Source of the DNA: an uncultured Mailhella sp.
GTDB taxonomy: Bacteria; Desulfobacterota; Desulfovibrionia; Desulfovibrionales; Desulfovibrionaceae
Direction: 5' to 3'
DNA: 64,000 bases
Assembly: GCA_910578585.1 (NCBI GenBank)
Contig: CAJTRG010000001.1
Coordinates: 1-64,000, forward strand
Position 1 is the first letter of the stretch, and each line of letters starts with the position of its first letter. This document shows, piece by piece, positions 8,769 to 17,840 of the stretch. The translations under genes were made by a program, and so were the position numbers. The notes beneath the pieces are model-generated. The model ran no database searches. It was not told where the DNA came from and saw only the letters and a program-made list of their open reading frames with translations.

Positions 8769-11360
8769 TTATGCAAAAATTTGCTTTGTCTTGCGGAGTT
8801 TTAAATCCGCACTGGAACTGTTTTCCAGAATAAATTGACTAAAGGTAATGGGTGAAATATAGCCTTCTTCCCAAGACAGTGTTATTTCTACTGCAAAATC
8901 AGGGTGTTCTGACTGTTTATACTCAACCAGAACAGGACGGATATTGCGGGTTTTGAGCACGCCTTTCTTATTATTTTTGCTGTACAAAATTTCCTGCTTT
9001 CCGGCAAATGCTTTCACAGCCTGCCAGATTTGTTCTTTTGTATAGGTCTTGTGCCCTAAAAGAAATGTTTCTTTGACAGCATTGTGGATAGTGCCTGTTA
9101 GTGGCATTTCTTCAATAAAGGTGATTTCCATGCCGCGGAGCATATGGGGACTTAAGGCTTTGATAACGTCTTCCTTGCTCATGGGGCTGCGCAAAGTAAT
9201 GGCAAACCATTCGGCTTCACTTTCAATGCTGGTGGTCAGTGCCATGCCAAAGGTGAGCAGGGGCATGGGGTGAAATCCTTGTGAAAAGGCAAGAGGGAGT
9301 TTAGCCCGGCGCATTGCCCGGTCAAAAAGTGCCTGTATTTCCAATTGACTCAAGAAGGCAGCTTGTCCGATTTTCTTATGCCAAATACGATAACGCACAG
9401 CCTTTTGCTTGAGTTTATCATCAATATGGGGTGCTTCTGCCTTTTGTCCAATTTTTGGAGCTGGAATTTCCCCAAATTCAATTTGGTCTCTATGGTCTTG
9501 GTTGAGCATGGTATGCAGGGGCGCGTCACCCTGTTCCCTGAGAAGAGAAGCTCCGGCCTTTGTATCACAGGCACCGCAGTTTCTGCAGGTATGATAGCGG
9601 CAGTCCTGGGTAATTTTTTCCTGCAGGGCGCGTTCCCGTTCTTTCAGGAGAAATTCTTTGCTCAGTCCTGCTTCTAAATGATCCCAGGGAAGCGGAGCGG
9701 AAAGATCTCGTGCGCCAATCCATTCGTCAATATTAATCTGGCATTCTCTGGCAGCTTCATACCAGGGGGCAAGGCTAAAGCCTTCAATCCATGTATCGAA
9801 AACCGCGCCTTTTTTGTAGGCACATTCAATAAAGGGAGCAAGACGTCTGTCACCGCGGGAAATAATCCCCTCAAGGTGGCTCATGGCAGGTTCATGCCAG
9901 CGCATGGTCAGGGCTTTTTGCTTCTTGAACTGGTCACGCAAATAGAAAATACGTTTTTTCATTTCCTCTAACGGAATTTGTGCTTCCCATTGGAAAGGCG
10001 TGTGCGTTTTGGGCACAAACGGTGAAAGGGCGGCGGTCACAGCAATGCGGGGACCTTCATAATAACCTTTTTCATTGGGCAGGCGGCAGCAATCGCGTAC
10101 TTTTTTGCAAAGTTCAACAATGGCGTCTAAATCTTCATAGGTTTCAGTGGGAAGGCCCAGCATGAAATAGAGTTTTACCTGCTGCCAGCCATAGCCAACT
10201 AATTGACGCACGTGGTGGATAAGGGCTTCTTCTGTAATGCCTTTATTGATAACGTTGCGTAATCGCTGACTTCCTGCTTCCGGAGCAAGGGTTGCACCTG
10301 TGCGGCGAATGCCTGCCATGGCTTCCATAATATCGCCGTCCACAGAGCCAACACGCAGGGAAGGCAAGGAAATGGAAATTTGTTCTTCCTGACATTTTTT
10401 CGCAGAATCCAAAAATAAATGCTTGAGCATGGAGAAATCGCCACAGGAAAGCGCCAGAAAAGAAACATCATCAAAACCTGTTTTCGCAAGGCAGCTGCCT
10501 AAAATTCCTTTTATTTCTTCCACATTTCTTTCCCGTGAAGGGCGGAGCGTCATGCCCGCCTGACAAAAACGACAGCCCCGTGTGCAGCCCCTTGCAATTT
10601 CAAGGGAAAGTCTGTTATGCACAGCCCCAAAAGGTACAACTTGTTTTTCCGGATAGGGAGCGTCTTTTAAATCCGTCACAGCACGGCGTTTTATTTTTGT
10701 ATAATCAGCGAATTGGGGCGTGAGTGTTCCGTCAGCATTCATGTCAAAGAAGCGTGGAACATAGATACCCGGAATATGGCGTGCTTCTTTCAAAAAATGT
10801 GTTTTTGTCCATTTTTCCCGACGGGCTTTCATCAAGAGTTCTGTGAGGGGAGGCAAAATACATTCACCTTCGCCAAGAGCCATCATATCCATAAAGGGTG
10901 CAACAGGTTCAGAACAAATGGTACAACCGCCGCCAGCCATGATGATAGGATAGGTAAATAAATCATCGCCCCGATCTTCTGCTCGCAAAGGAATACCCGC
11001 TAAATCAAGCATAAACAGAAGATTGGTAAAGCATAATTCTGTGGTAATGGTAAAGCCAATCAAATGCGTTTTGGCAAGAGGCGTGTCACTTTCAAGGGTT
11101 GCAAGGGGAACCTTGTGTTCGCGCATGATTTTCGCCGCGTCACGGCAAGGCGTAAACACGCGTTCAGCAGTGATTTTAGGGGTATTATTGAGCAAAGAGT
11201 ATAAAATTTTATGCCCCAAATAAGACATACCCACTTCATACATATCAGGAAACGCCAAAACAGTATGGAGTTCTGTTTTGGATAAATCAACGTTGCAAGC
11301 TCCTTCTTCAATGCCTAAATAACGGCTTGGTTTTGGAAGCAAGGCTAAAATTTCACGCAT
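8769..11360 (-). CDS. Radical SAM protein fused to DUF2344
   Basis: This 863-residue protein fuses a TIGR03960-like radical SAM protein (an N-terminal region about 1-240, then the SAM core with C259-x3-C263-x2-C266 in ARGCTRGCRFCQAG) to a C-terminal DUF2344/TIGR03936 domain (about 655-863, YRIWHKKIGQAAFLSQ onward). Between them is a cysteine cluster CRYHTCRNCGAC that may bind metal. The three radical SAM cysteines should hold a 4Fe-4S cluster. In many bacteria these two domains are encoded as neighbours, often near ribonuclease G and ribosomal protein genes; the biochemical role is not established. It stands alone here. Confidence 0.85.
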   Translation of the reverse strand: MREILALLPKPSRYLGIEEGACNVDLSKTELHTVLAFPDMYEVGMSYLGHKILYSLLNNTPKITAERVFTPCRDAAKIMREHKVPLATLESDTPLAKTHLIGFTITTELCFTNLLFMLDLAGIPLRAEDRGDDLFTYPIIMAGGGCTICSEPVAPFMDMMALGEGECILPPLTELLMKARREKWTKTHFLKEARHIPGIYVPRFFDMNADGTLTPQFADYTKIKRRAVTDLKDAPYPEKQVVPFGAVHNRLSLEIARGCTRGCRFCQAGMTLRPSRERNVEEIKGILGSCLAKTGFDDVSFLALSCGDFSMLKHLFLDSAKKCQEEQISISLPSLRVGSVDGDIMEAMAGIRRTGATLAPEAGSQRLRNVINKGITEEALIHHVRQLVGYGWQQVKLYFMLGLPTETYEDLDAIVELCKKVRDCCRLPNEKGYYEGPRIAVTAALSPFVPKTHTPFQWEAQIPLEEMKKRIFYLRDQFKKQKALTMRWHEPAMSHLEGIISRGDRRLAPFIECAYKKGAVFDTWIEGFSLAPWYEAARECQINIDEWIGARDLSAPLPWDHLEAGLSKEFLLKERERALQEKITQDCRYHTCRNCGACDTKAGASLLREQGDAPLHTMLNQDHRDQIEFGEIPAPKIGQKAEAPHIDDKLKQKAVRYRIWHKKIGQAAFLSQLEIQALFDRAMRRAKLPLAFSQGFHPMPLLTFGMALTTSIESEAEWFAITLRSPMSKEDVIKALSPHMLRGMEITFIEEMPLTGTIHNAVKETFLLGHKTYTKEQIWQAVKAFAGKQEILYSKNNKKGVLKTRNIRPVLVEYKQSEHPDFAVEITLSWEEGYISPITFSQFILENSSSADLKLRKTKQIFA

Positions 11361-11432
11361 GGCAGCCCTTTATAACAGGAAAGTGAGAGGAAAATCCCCT
11401 CACTTTCACAAAATATAGCAAGAATGAAAAAT

Positions 11433-11753
11433 TTATAAAATAATACCGCTGGAAGGATTAGGATCCAATCCGCCAGATTTCAAGCTGATATTTGAGCTTG
11501 ATTCAAGGTATTTATCAATCATTTCCTGAGGCACTTTTGAATATACATAGAGAAAATGTTTTTCTTCAATTTTTCCGCAAAAATCTTGTTCAAAAGGATA
11601 GCCGTAAGGAAGAAGCATAATTTGTACGCCGCCTTGTTGAGAAGGCACAGTCTGCATAATTGCAACATCGGTCAGAGCTTTTGCTTCTGCGTCATATTTT
11701 CCAATGGTGAGTTCACCGGTAACAATTTTTACTAAACGAATATCGTAAGCCAT
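11433..11753 (-). CDS. Small conserved protein of unknown function
   Basis: This 106-residue protein has no signal peptide or membrane segment. The pattern is short beta-strand-like runs (IRLVKIVTGELTIGKY, VAIMQTV, VQIMLLPYGYPF, HFLYVYSKV) followed by a helix and a glycine/serine-rich tail (SLKSGGLDPNPSSGIIL). This could be a small Sm-like or beta-barrel fold, but that is a guess. It starts with ATG after GAGCT and is 72 bp upstream of the radical SAM gene on the same strand, so it may be its operon partner. Confidence 0.6.
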   Translation of the reverse strand: MAYDIRLVKIVTGELTIGKYDAEAKALTDVAIMQTVPSQQGGVQIMLLPYGYPFEQDFCGKIEEKHFLYVYSKVPQEMIDKYLESSSNISLKSGGLDPNPSSGIIL

Positions 11754-11906
11754 GAATAGCTCCTTAATTTAAATGTTTAAAAAGTATAGTTGGAATTTTG
11801 TAAAATGTAAAGGAAAGAGTTTTGCCGTGTGGTTGCAGTGTTTTGCCATTTTCTTGCAATTTTTGTGTAACTTGGTATCATTTATCTATTAATAAATGAG
11901 GATAAC

Positions 11907-13052
11907 ATGTATCATATTATTTTTAATGGAAATGAAAAATATATTCCGTATATTTGCGTGTGCATAACAAGCATTGTGCAAAATACAGATAAACATATTT
12001 CTTATCAGGAGCTTGAAAACAGGCTTTTGAAAGATTGTGGCGAAACTGAAAATAGAGAAGAAAAATACTGCTTTCATATTTTGACTGATACACTTTCAGA
12101 TAAAATAATGCATAAAATCAATGAATTAGAAAAAGAGTTAAATGAGATTAATCCGGTTTCCATAGAAGTGCATTATCTTGATGATAAACTTTTTCTTGAT
12201 TTTCCACGCTGGCGGAAAAGTTTTTCCGCATATTACCGGATTATGCTGACTGAATTTTTGCCAAAGGAAGTAAAACGTGCGCTGTATTTAGACGGTGATA
12301 CGCTTGTTAATACGGATATTCGTGCTTTTATGGTGCAGGATTTAGAGGAGAAAAAACTTGCTGCTGTTCCTAATTTTCCGCAATTAAAACACACGCTTCA
12401 AAGCAGAACAGGGCAAGAAAATTATTCTTTTGGTACGCATCATTGTTATTTTAATTCTGGGGTAATGCTGATTGATGTTGAAAATTGGCGAAAGGAAAAT
12501 ATACAAGAAAAAGTAATGCATTTTCTTAATTGTTATCACGTGCTTTGCCCGGATCAAGACGCGCTCAATGCTGTGTTTAAAGACAGAGTGAAAATTTTGC
12601 CGTATCAGTGGAATTTAATGTGGAATAATTTGACAGATCCTAAAGAAACAAAGAAGGAATGGAAAGAACATCCTGATCCTTTTGCTGATGAAAGTTTTTA
12701 TGAAAATCTGGATTGTCCTAAAATTATTCATTTTTCTGTCAAACCCTGGGCAAGCAATGGCTTTAGGATCAGCAAAGTTTTTACACCCTTTTATTATCCT
12801 AATATTGCCCTGTGGTGGGAACTGGCTGAAAAAACACCTGTTTTTGCAAAGGATTTATTGGCGATAAAAGGAAGTGAATCCTATAAGAAAATGCTCAGGA
12901 AAAACACAAAACAGGAATTTTTACTGCAATTTGTCTGGTATCGTTTCCTTTTGAAAATAAAAAGAGATACTCGCCCCTATATGCGAAAATTGGAAAAGCC
13001 CTTTAAAATAATACGTGACAAATGGATTAAATATAAAGCGACACATGCATAA
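11907..13052 (+). CDS. Glycosyltransferase family 8 protein
   Basis: This 381-residue protein resembles LPS galactosyl/glucosyltransferases (RfaJ/LgtC type). It has the nucleotide-sugar/Mn2+ motif YLDGD (127-131), a preceding SFSAYYRIMLTEFLPKEVKRAL stretch, CPDQDALNAVF and the C-terminal KIIHFSVKPW histidine motif. Such enzymes add sugars to lipopolysaccharide core or surface glycans at the inner face of the membrane. It is flanked by unrelated genes on the opposite strand and is followed by its own terminator, so it is a single-gene unit. Lysine/arginine-rich C terminus could aid membrane binding. Confidence 0.87.
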   Translation: MYHIIFNGNEKYIPYICVCITSIVQNTDKHISYQELENRLLKDCGETENREEKYCFHILTDTLSDKIMHKINELEKELNEINPVSIEVHYLDDKLFLDFPRWRKSFSAYYRIMLTEFLPKEVKRALYLDGDTLVNTDIRAFMVQDLEEKKLAAVPNFPQLKHTLQSRTGQENYSFGTHHCYFNSGVMLIDVENWRKENIQEKVMHFLNCYHVLCPDQDALNAVFKDRVKILPYQWNLMWNNLTDPKETKKEWKEHPDPFADESFYENLDCPKIIHFSVKPWASNGFRISKVFTPFYYPNIALWWELAEKTPVFAKDLLAIKGSESYKKMLRKNTKQEFLLQFVWYRFLLKIKRDTRPYMRKLEKPFKIIRDKWIKYKATHA

Positions 13053-13055
13053 AAG

Positions 13056-13084
13056 AAAAATCCCTCTTTACGAGGGATTTTTAT
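13056..13084. terminator. Bidirectional terminator
   Basis: AAAAATCCCTC, a short loop, and GAGGGATTTTT form an almost perfect stem in the 54 bp between the converging GT8 and U32 genes. Both strands end in a T run, so it can serve both. Confidence 0.85.
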
Positions 13085-13106
13085 AGCTTCTGACTGTTAT
13101 CTTCTT

Positions 13107-15599
13107 TTATAACAAGGTATTATTCCAGTTAAATTCACTGGATTTTCTTTCCTGTTCATTGGGGCAGTTTTCTTCCAGTTTTACAAAGAAACTGTACCCG
13201 GCATGCTCAAGTTCTGCTTTATGAGCAGAGAAATCCACAGGCCATGCAGGATAAATCCAAAGATTTTGCCCATATTTGCGCGTCCAGAATTGTTCACCCT
13301 TGGGACTTTCAAAAGGAATATTGCTTTTGAGATAAAGAGGTTCATGGCGTGATAAGCCCATGGGCCAAAAACCTTCCAAGACAAAGCCCAGCGGAAGGGA
13401 AGACTGGCGGGGCAGAAGCAGAAAATCATCACGAGCAAGTTCCGGGCTGACAATCACATCATCATAACCCATGCGCTTGAGGAGGGCAATGGCAGACGCA
13501 TTGGCAATATTACAAAATGGCCCTGCCGTCAGGTGGAAGCGATCACCAGCCTGATTGGTTTTTCCGCCGCGGGGAACTCTCATTTTACTGCTTGGGCTGT
13601 TTGGCTTCCCTTTATCTTCCTTGTTTTCCTGTCCAAAATTTTCAAAGCGGCAGGTAAAGGCAGGGTAGTTTTGGAAAAAGGCAATTTGCCAAGGCTCATT
13701 GCAGACAAAGTGCATAGCTCCGTTTCTAATGGCTTCAATAATTGCTTTTTGCCAAATATGTTCTTCATTTGTCCAAATAACAGGAGGAAGCCACCAGGAA
13801 ATACGAGGGGCGAGCGTGCGGGAAACTGCCCTCACTGTGCTTGGGCTCAGCCACAGCCCGGTGAGTGAACTTCTGGCTGCTTTTGTTTCCTTTCCCTGAG
13901 GAAGAGAGACGCGTACATTGATATTGAGGCCCTTGCGTGCCTGACAGGGCTTTGGCAAACTGGGGGTAAATTCCACATTGGTGCTTTGCACAGCAGGCAT
14001 TGATTGCAGTTTCTTTTCCCATACTGCCAATTCTGCCAGAAGTTCAGGTTCTTTTCTGTCAATCAGGAAAACAGGCGTTCCGGCTTTTGGCGTTTTGTGG
14101 CGTTCACCTTTTATGGTAAAGGTTCCAGCCTTTGGAATGGCACGGCTGACATTAATGGTTGCGTGCCATGGATCGTCTTCATAGCCAATACGGAGTAAAT
14201 CTTTGGCAATAAGGGGGATATAGGGTTTGAAATAAGGCAGGGAAAGATTTTGCCGTGTTTGATGCTGTCCGCTTTTGCCTTTTGCTGCAGATTTCTTGTC
14301 TTTGCCTTTCTTTTCTTCCACCACATCAAATTGGATTTTGCCGACCAAAAGTCCAGATCCGGTACTTTCTTCCGGAGCAGTGACGGTTTGTTCATTTTGA
14401 GGAAGGAAAAGACTGTGTGTACTTGGTCTGCCAAGTGCCATGCCAAGCAGTTTTTCTGCTTCTTTCTTGGCAGCATTTCCTTCATCGCGCAGAAGTTTAT
14501 AGGCTAAAACCGTATGGTATACGTAGTGTGGGCCTTTTTTCCTGCCTTCAATTTTCCAGCAGTTGATTTGCGGAATGGAAAGCAGTGTTTTAACCAGCAC
14601 ATCAAGGGAAAAGTCCTGACTGGAAAAATATCTGCCTTCACGGGATTTTTGTCTGTACACGCGGCGGCAGGGCTGTACGCAGCGTCCGCGAAGCCCGCTT
14701 TTGCCTCCCATGTAGCTTGACCAGTAACAGCGGCCGGAAACACAAAAACAAAGCGCGCCATGGATGAAAAGTTCCAGACTTAAATCTTTGGGGCAGCTTT
14801 CTGCAATTATTCTCAGTTCATCAATATTGGTTTCACGGGGCAGAATAACCCGGTTTGCTCCAAGATTATAAGCATTTTCAAGGGCTTTGGGGTGGGTGAT
14901 ATTGGCAAGGGTTGAAAGGTGTATTTCGCCTTCAAAGCCTGCCTGACGGGCAATATCAATGAGTCCAGCATCCTGAATAATCAAAGCATTTGGTTTTACA
15001 TCGCGCGCCAAACGTTTGAAAAGTCTTCCGGCAGCAGGAATATCATTGGGCTTGATCAGGGAGTTGAAGGCAACATTGATTTTCTTTCCGTATTTTGCTG
15101 AAAGATTGACCATTTGGGAAAGTTCAGAAATGCTGAAGTTGTCAGCACCTGCGCGAGCTGAAAAGTTTTTTAAGCCCACATAGGTTGCATCAGCACCGGC
15201 TGCAAGTCCTGCCAGAAAGGAAGCCTGATCACCGGCAGGGGCAAGAATTTCAGGTTTAAATCCCGGAACAGGCTGCAATGAGCCTAAAATAACATTGCTT
15301 TTGGAGCTTGTTTCTTCCTCTACAGTATAATGAATAGGGTCAAGGGAAGCAGTAAAAGCAAGCTCTTCTATTTCCAGATTGGGAACACCAAAATTTTCAT
15401 CTGATATGGATGCGTCAATTTTTTCAATCTTTTTATCGTATGCTTTTTCGGTTTTTTCCGTAAAATTTCTGTCAGATTTTCTTTCTGTATTTCTTGTATT
15501 TCTGGGAGCTCTTGTGTTTGCTGCTCGTGTATTTGTTTTTCTTCTGTTAGCAGTATCAGTTTTTCTTGCGGTAGTTTTAGTCTTGGCTTGGGTTTTCAC
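13107..15599 (-). CDS. U32-family RNA hydroxylase/peptidase-like protein, long form
   Basis: This 830-residue U32 family protein starts at GTG (SD AAGAGG 7 bp upstream). Residues 1-60 are an extremely basic, Thr/Arg/Lys-rich tail with no hydrophobic character. The U32 core opens at about 115 (PEILAPAGDQASFLAGLAAGADATYVG) and holds the cysteines CFCVSGRC and GRCVQPC, which coordinate Fe-S in RlhA/TrhP proteins. Known relatives hydroxylate 23S rRNA C2501 or tRNA wobble uridine using prephenate-dependent chemistry. The long C-terminal half matches U32 proteins of about 650-850 aa; the basic tail may bind RNA (inference). Confidence 0.85.
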   Translation of the reverse strand: MKTQAKTKTTARKTDTANRRKTNTRAANTRAPRNTRNTERKSDRNFTEKTEKAYDKKIEKIDASISDENFGVPNLEIEELAFTASLDPIHYTVEEETSSKSNVILGSLQPVPGFKPEILAPAGDQASFLAGLAAGADATYVGLKNFSARAGADNFSISELSQMVNLSAKYGKKINVAFNSLIKPNDIPAAGRLFKRLARDVKPNALIIQDAGLIDIARQAGFEGEIHLSTLANITHPKALENAYNLGANRVILPRETNIDELRIIAESCPKDLSLELFIHGALCFCVSGRCYWSSYMGGKSGLRGRCVQPCRRVYRQKSREGRYFSSQDFSLDVLVKTLLSIPQINCWKIEGRKKGPHYVYHTVLAYKLLRDEGNAAKKEAEKLLGMALGRPSTHSLFLPQNEQTVTAPEESTGSGLLVGKIQFDVVEEKKGKDKKSAAKGKSGQHQTRQNLSLPYFKPYIPLIAKDLLRIGYEDDPWHATINVSRAIPKAGTFTIKGERHKTPKAGTPVFLIDRKEPELLAELAVWEKKLQSMPAVQSTNVEFTPSLPKPCQARKGLNINVRVSLPQGKETKAARSSLTGLWLSPSTVRAVSRTLAPRISWWLPPVIWTNEEHIWQKAIIEAIRNGAMHFVCNEPWQIAFFQNYPAFTCRFENFGQENKEDKGKPNSPSSKMRVPRGGKTNQAGDRFHLTAGPFCNIANASAIALLKRMGYDDVIVSPELARDDFLLLPRQSSLPLGFVLEGFWPMGLSRHEPLYLKSNIPFESPKGEQFWTRKYGQNLWIYPAWPVDFSAHKAELEHAGYSFFVKLEENCPNEQERKSSEFNWNNTLL

Positions 15600-15850
15600 G
15601 ACGGCCTCTTTGGTAATGTGTTAATATATTAAAAGGATAAGAAGAGCATAATAAGCCTGAGGCAAAGTGTAAAGGAAAATATTTTAATCCCTTAGCTGGG
15701 AAAATTTTTCTTTAAGCTGAAATTTAAGGATAACTCAGGCAATTTTTTAATTTTTTTCTTAAGTCAAAAAACTGGATTAAGCTGGGAAATTTTTGCATAC
15801 CATTAAAATATGTTTTTATAACTAATCGAAAATAATTGATATTTTTATTT

Positions 15851-15866
15851 TGGTATTGCCTTTGCA
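15851..15866 (+). promoter_or_regulatory. Sigma-54 promoter of flagellin gene
   Basis: TGGTATTGCCTTTGCA has GG (15852-15853) and GC (15864-15865) separated by exactly 10 bp, the invariant spacing of RpoN promoters (TGGCAC-N5-TTGCA). Expected start is about 15877, giving a 5' leader with AGGAGGGG (15892-15899) before the ATG at 15906. The rest of the 15600-15905 gap is AT-rich with nothing else recognised. Confidence 0.8.
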
Positions 15867-15905
15867 TCATATGCGGCATACCTAAAAACTTAGGAGGGGT
15901 GAATT

Positions 15906-16817
15906 ATGTCATTAGTTGTAAACCATAACATGATGGCAATGAACGTAGCGAGAAACTTGAATACTCACTATAACAGATTAGCTGACTCTACACGTAAACT
16001 TTCTTCAGGACTTCGTGTTGAAACAGCCGCAGACGACGCAGCAGGTCTTGCAATCCGCGAACTTATGCGTTCAGATATCGCTGCATTAAATCAAGGTATT
16101 CGTAACGCCAACGACGCAATTTCCTTGATTCAAACCGCTGATGGTGCGCTTCAAACCATCGATGAAAAGCTCATTCGTATGAAAGAGCTTGCAGAACAAG
16201 CTGCAACCGGTACGTATGATTCTGTTCAACGTGCAATCATTGATTCAGAATATCAACAAATGGCCTCAGAAATCACACGTATTTCCATGGCAACAGACTT
16301 CAACAATATTAAATTGCTTGATGGTACTTTGAGCTCATCTGATCCATTGAATCCACCTTACGGTCACGATGGTACTGGACTCAACTCCGTTGGTCCATTG
16401 AAGGTTCACTTTGGTTCAGGCAACGACTCAGACGAAGACTACTACTACATTACAATTGGCTGTACAACTGCATCAGCTCTTGGTGTTGGTAACAGTGCAG
16501 ACCCCAGCATGGCTGCTCACAACATTTCTACTCAGGCAAATGCTCAAAAAGCTCTTGAAGGTATTAGAGATGCTATTGTGTCAAAGGATAATATCCGTGC
16601 TCACCTTGGTGCAATGCAAAACCGCTTGGAAAACACCATTGCAAACCTCAGCATTCAGGCTGAAAACCTGCAAGCTTCAGAATCTCGAATTTCTGACGTT
16701 GACGTAGCAACAGAAATGACGGAATTCGTCAGAAACCAGGTTTTGAGTAACTCCGCGGTTTCCATGCTGTCACAAGCAAACCAATTACCACAAATGGCTC
16801 TGCAGTTATTAGGATAA
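15906..16817 (+). CDS. fliC: Flagellin
   Basis: This 303-residue secreted filament protein has conserved D0/D1 ends: LVVNHNMMAMNVARNLN at the N terminus, SSGLRVETAADDAAGLAIRE (about 37-56), and SNSAVSMLSQANQLPQMALQLLG at the C terminus. The variable central part is short (about 140-215). No signal peptide, as expected for type III export. It has a strong ribosome binding site and a sigma-54 promoter. The codon choice and clean flanks suggest high expression. Export gate genes fliP, fliQ and fliO are 34 kb away in the same window. Confidence 0.95.
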   Translation: MSLVVNHNMMAMNVARNLNTHYNRLADSTRKLSSGLRVETAADDAAGLAIRELMRSDIAALNQGIRNANDAISLIQTADGALQTIDEKLIRMKELAEQAATGTYDSVQRAIIDSEYQQMASEITRISMATDFNNIKLLDGTLSSSDPLNPPYGHDGTGLNSVGPLKVHFGSGNDSDEDYYYITIGCTTASALGVGNSADPSMAAHNISTQANAQKALEGIRDAIVSKDNIRAHLGAMQNRLENTIANLSIQAENLQASESRISDVDVATEMTEFVRNQVLSNSAVSMLSQANQLPQMALQLLG

Positions 16818-16907
16818 TATTTTGGAAATTTACTAAGCTAAGACTGTCCGTTTCAGGAATGTCCTTAGTGTTAGTTCTCCACCTAGGTATAAGGTATATC
16901 AGAGATT

Positions 16908-16939
16908 TTCTTCTGCCTCCAAAGGCAGAGGCAGAAGAA
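16908..16939. terminator. Strong hairpin downstream of flagellin
   Basis: TTCTTCTGCCTC (16908-16919) and GAGGCAGAAGAA (16928-16939) form a perfect 12-bp stem with an 8-base loop. There is no T run, so it may stabilise the flagellin mRNA 3' end rather than terminate. Confidence 0.6.
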
Positions 16940-17036
16940 TTCCCTGTGTGATAGCTTATAGTGAAATTATCCTTATAAACCTTATATGCTCTTATATGGA
17001 GGGAGTAAGGATGTGCATAGTCGTCAAAAAAACTTG

Positions 17037-17074
17037 AAAAGTCTATTCATAGGATGTGAATAGACTTTTTTTTT
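17037..17074. terminator. Bidirectional terminator between flagellin and rnc
   Basis: GTCTATTCA (17041-17049) pairs with TGAATAGAC (17057-17065), flanked by AAAA on the left and nine Ts on the right. It can end transcripts coming from flagellin and, with the A run read as Us, from rnc. Confidence 0.85.
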
Positions 17075-17097
17075 GGTTAAATATTTTGTGAGCGTTT

Positions 17098-17805
17098 TTA
17101 ATTATTTTGTTTGGCGAGAATTGTCCGGTATTTTTCAAGAGCCATTCTTGCGGCTTCATGTTCCGCTTTTTTGATACTGCTGCTCGCTGCAGTCACAGAA
17201 AAACCCTGCGGAGACGCATAGCGAACAGTAAAGGTTTTATTGTGTTCGGGGCCTTCCTGGGAAAGAAGTTCGTATTTGGGCGTATAGCCAAAATGAGCCT
17301 GAGTACATTCCTGTAAAAGCGTTTTATAACTTTTCTTTTGGATGATAGTGTCTTGTTTAGGAAATTTTTTATCAAAGAGGGCAAGAACAATTTTCTTGGA
17401 AACAGCAAAATCACTGTCTAAATAAATAGCTCCTAAAATTGCTTCCACTGCATCGGCAATAAGGGCAGGGCGGTGTCTTCCGCCTTGGTTTTCCTCGCCA
17501 ATGCCAAGGAGCAGATAGTCGGGAATATTGAGCTGCCTTGCGGTTTCAGCTAAAGATTTTTCATTGACAATTTGTGAGCGGAAAAAGGTCAGCGTTCCTT
17601 CGCGAGCTTTTGGAAAACGCTTGTAGAGCTCTTCAGAAATATGAATTTCTAAAATTGCATCCCCTAAAAATTCAAGGCGTTCATTGTGCATGGAGGAAGA
17701 ATTTTCATTGATATAGGAACTATGGGTCAGGGCTGTCTTTAATAATGCAATATCTTTGAATTGATAGCCTAATTTCTTTTGTAATTCTTGCAGATTCGTG
17801 TTCAT
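17098..17805 (-). CDS. rnc: Ribonuclease III
   Basis: This 235-residue double-strand RNA endonuclease processes rRNA precursors and structured mRNAs. It has the signature HNERLEFLGDAIL in the catalytic domain, a second acidic motif DAVEAILGAIYLD, and a C-terminal dsRNA-binding domain (YKTLLQECTQAHFGYTPKYEL to KKAEHEAARMALEKY). The chosen ATG (17805) gives the usual start MNTNLQELQKKLGYQFKD; the open frame extends 51 codons further upstream but those residues overlap the preceding gene and are not rnc-like. The start is only about 5 bases beyond a terminator hairpin and no Shine-Dalgarno is visible. Confidence 0.92.
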   Translation of the reverse strand: MNTNLQELQKKLGYQFKDIALLKTALTHSSYINENSSSMHNERLEFLGDAILEIHISEELYKRFPKAREGTLTFFRSQIVNEKSLAETARQLNIPDYLLLGIGEENQGGRHRPALIADAVEAILGAIYLDSDFAVSKKIVLALFDKKFPKQDTIIQKKSYKTLLQECTQAHFGYTPKYELLSQEGPEHNKTFTVRYASPQGFSVTAASSSIKKAEHEAARMALEKYRTILAKQNN

Positions 17806-17810
17806 AGTAT

Positions 17811-17840
17811 AAAAAAAGAGGGGGATTGCACCCCCTTTTT
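17811..17840 (-). terminator. Terminator in the rnc leader
   Basis: On the minus strand GGGGG, loop TGCAAT and CCCCC (17820-17835) are followed by TCTTTTTTT (17811-17819). The hairpin begins at the stop codon of the upstream membrane protein gene and ends 5 bases before the rnc start, so readthrough would feed rnc. Confidence 0.8.
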
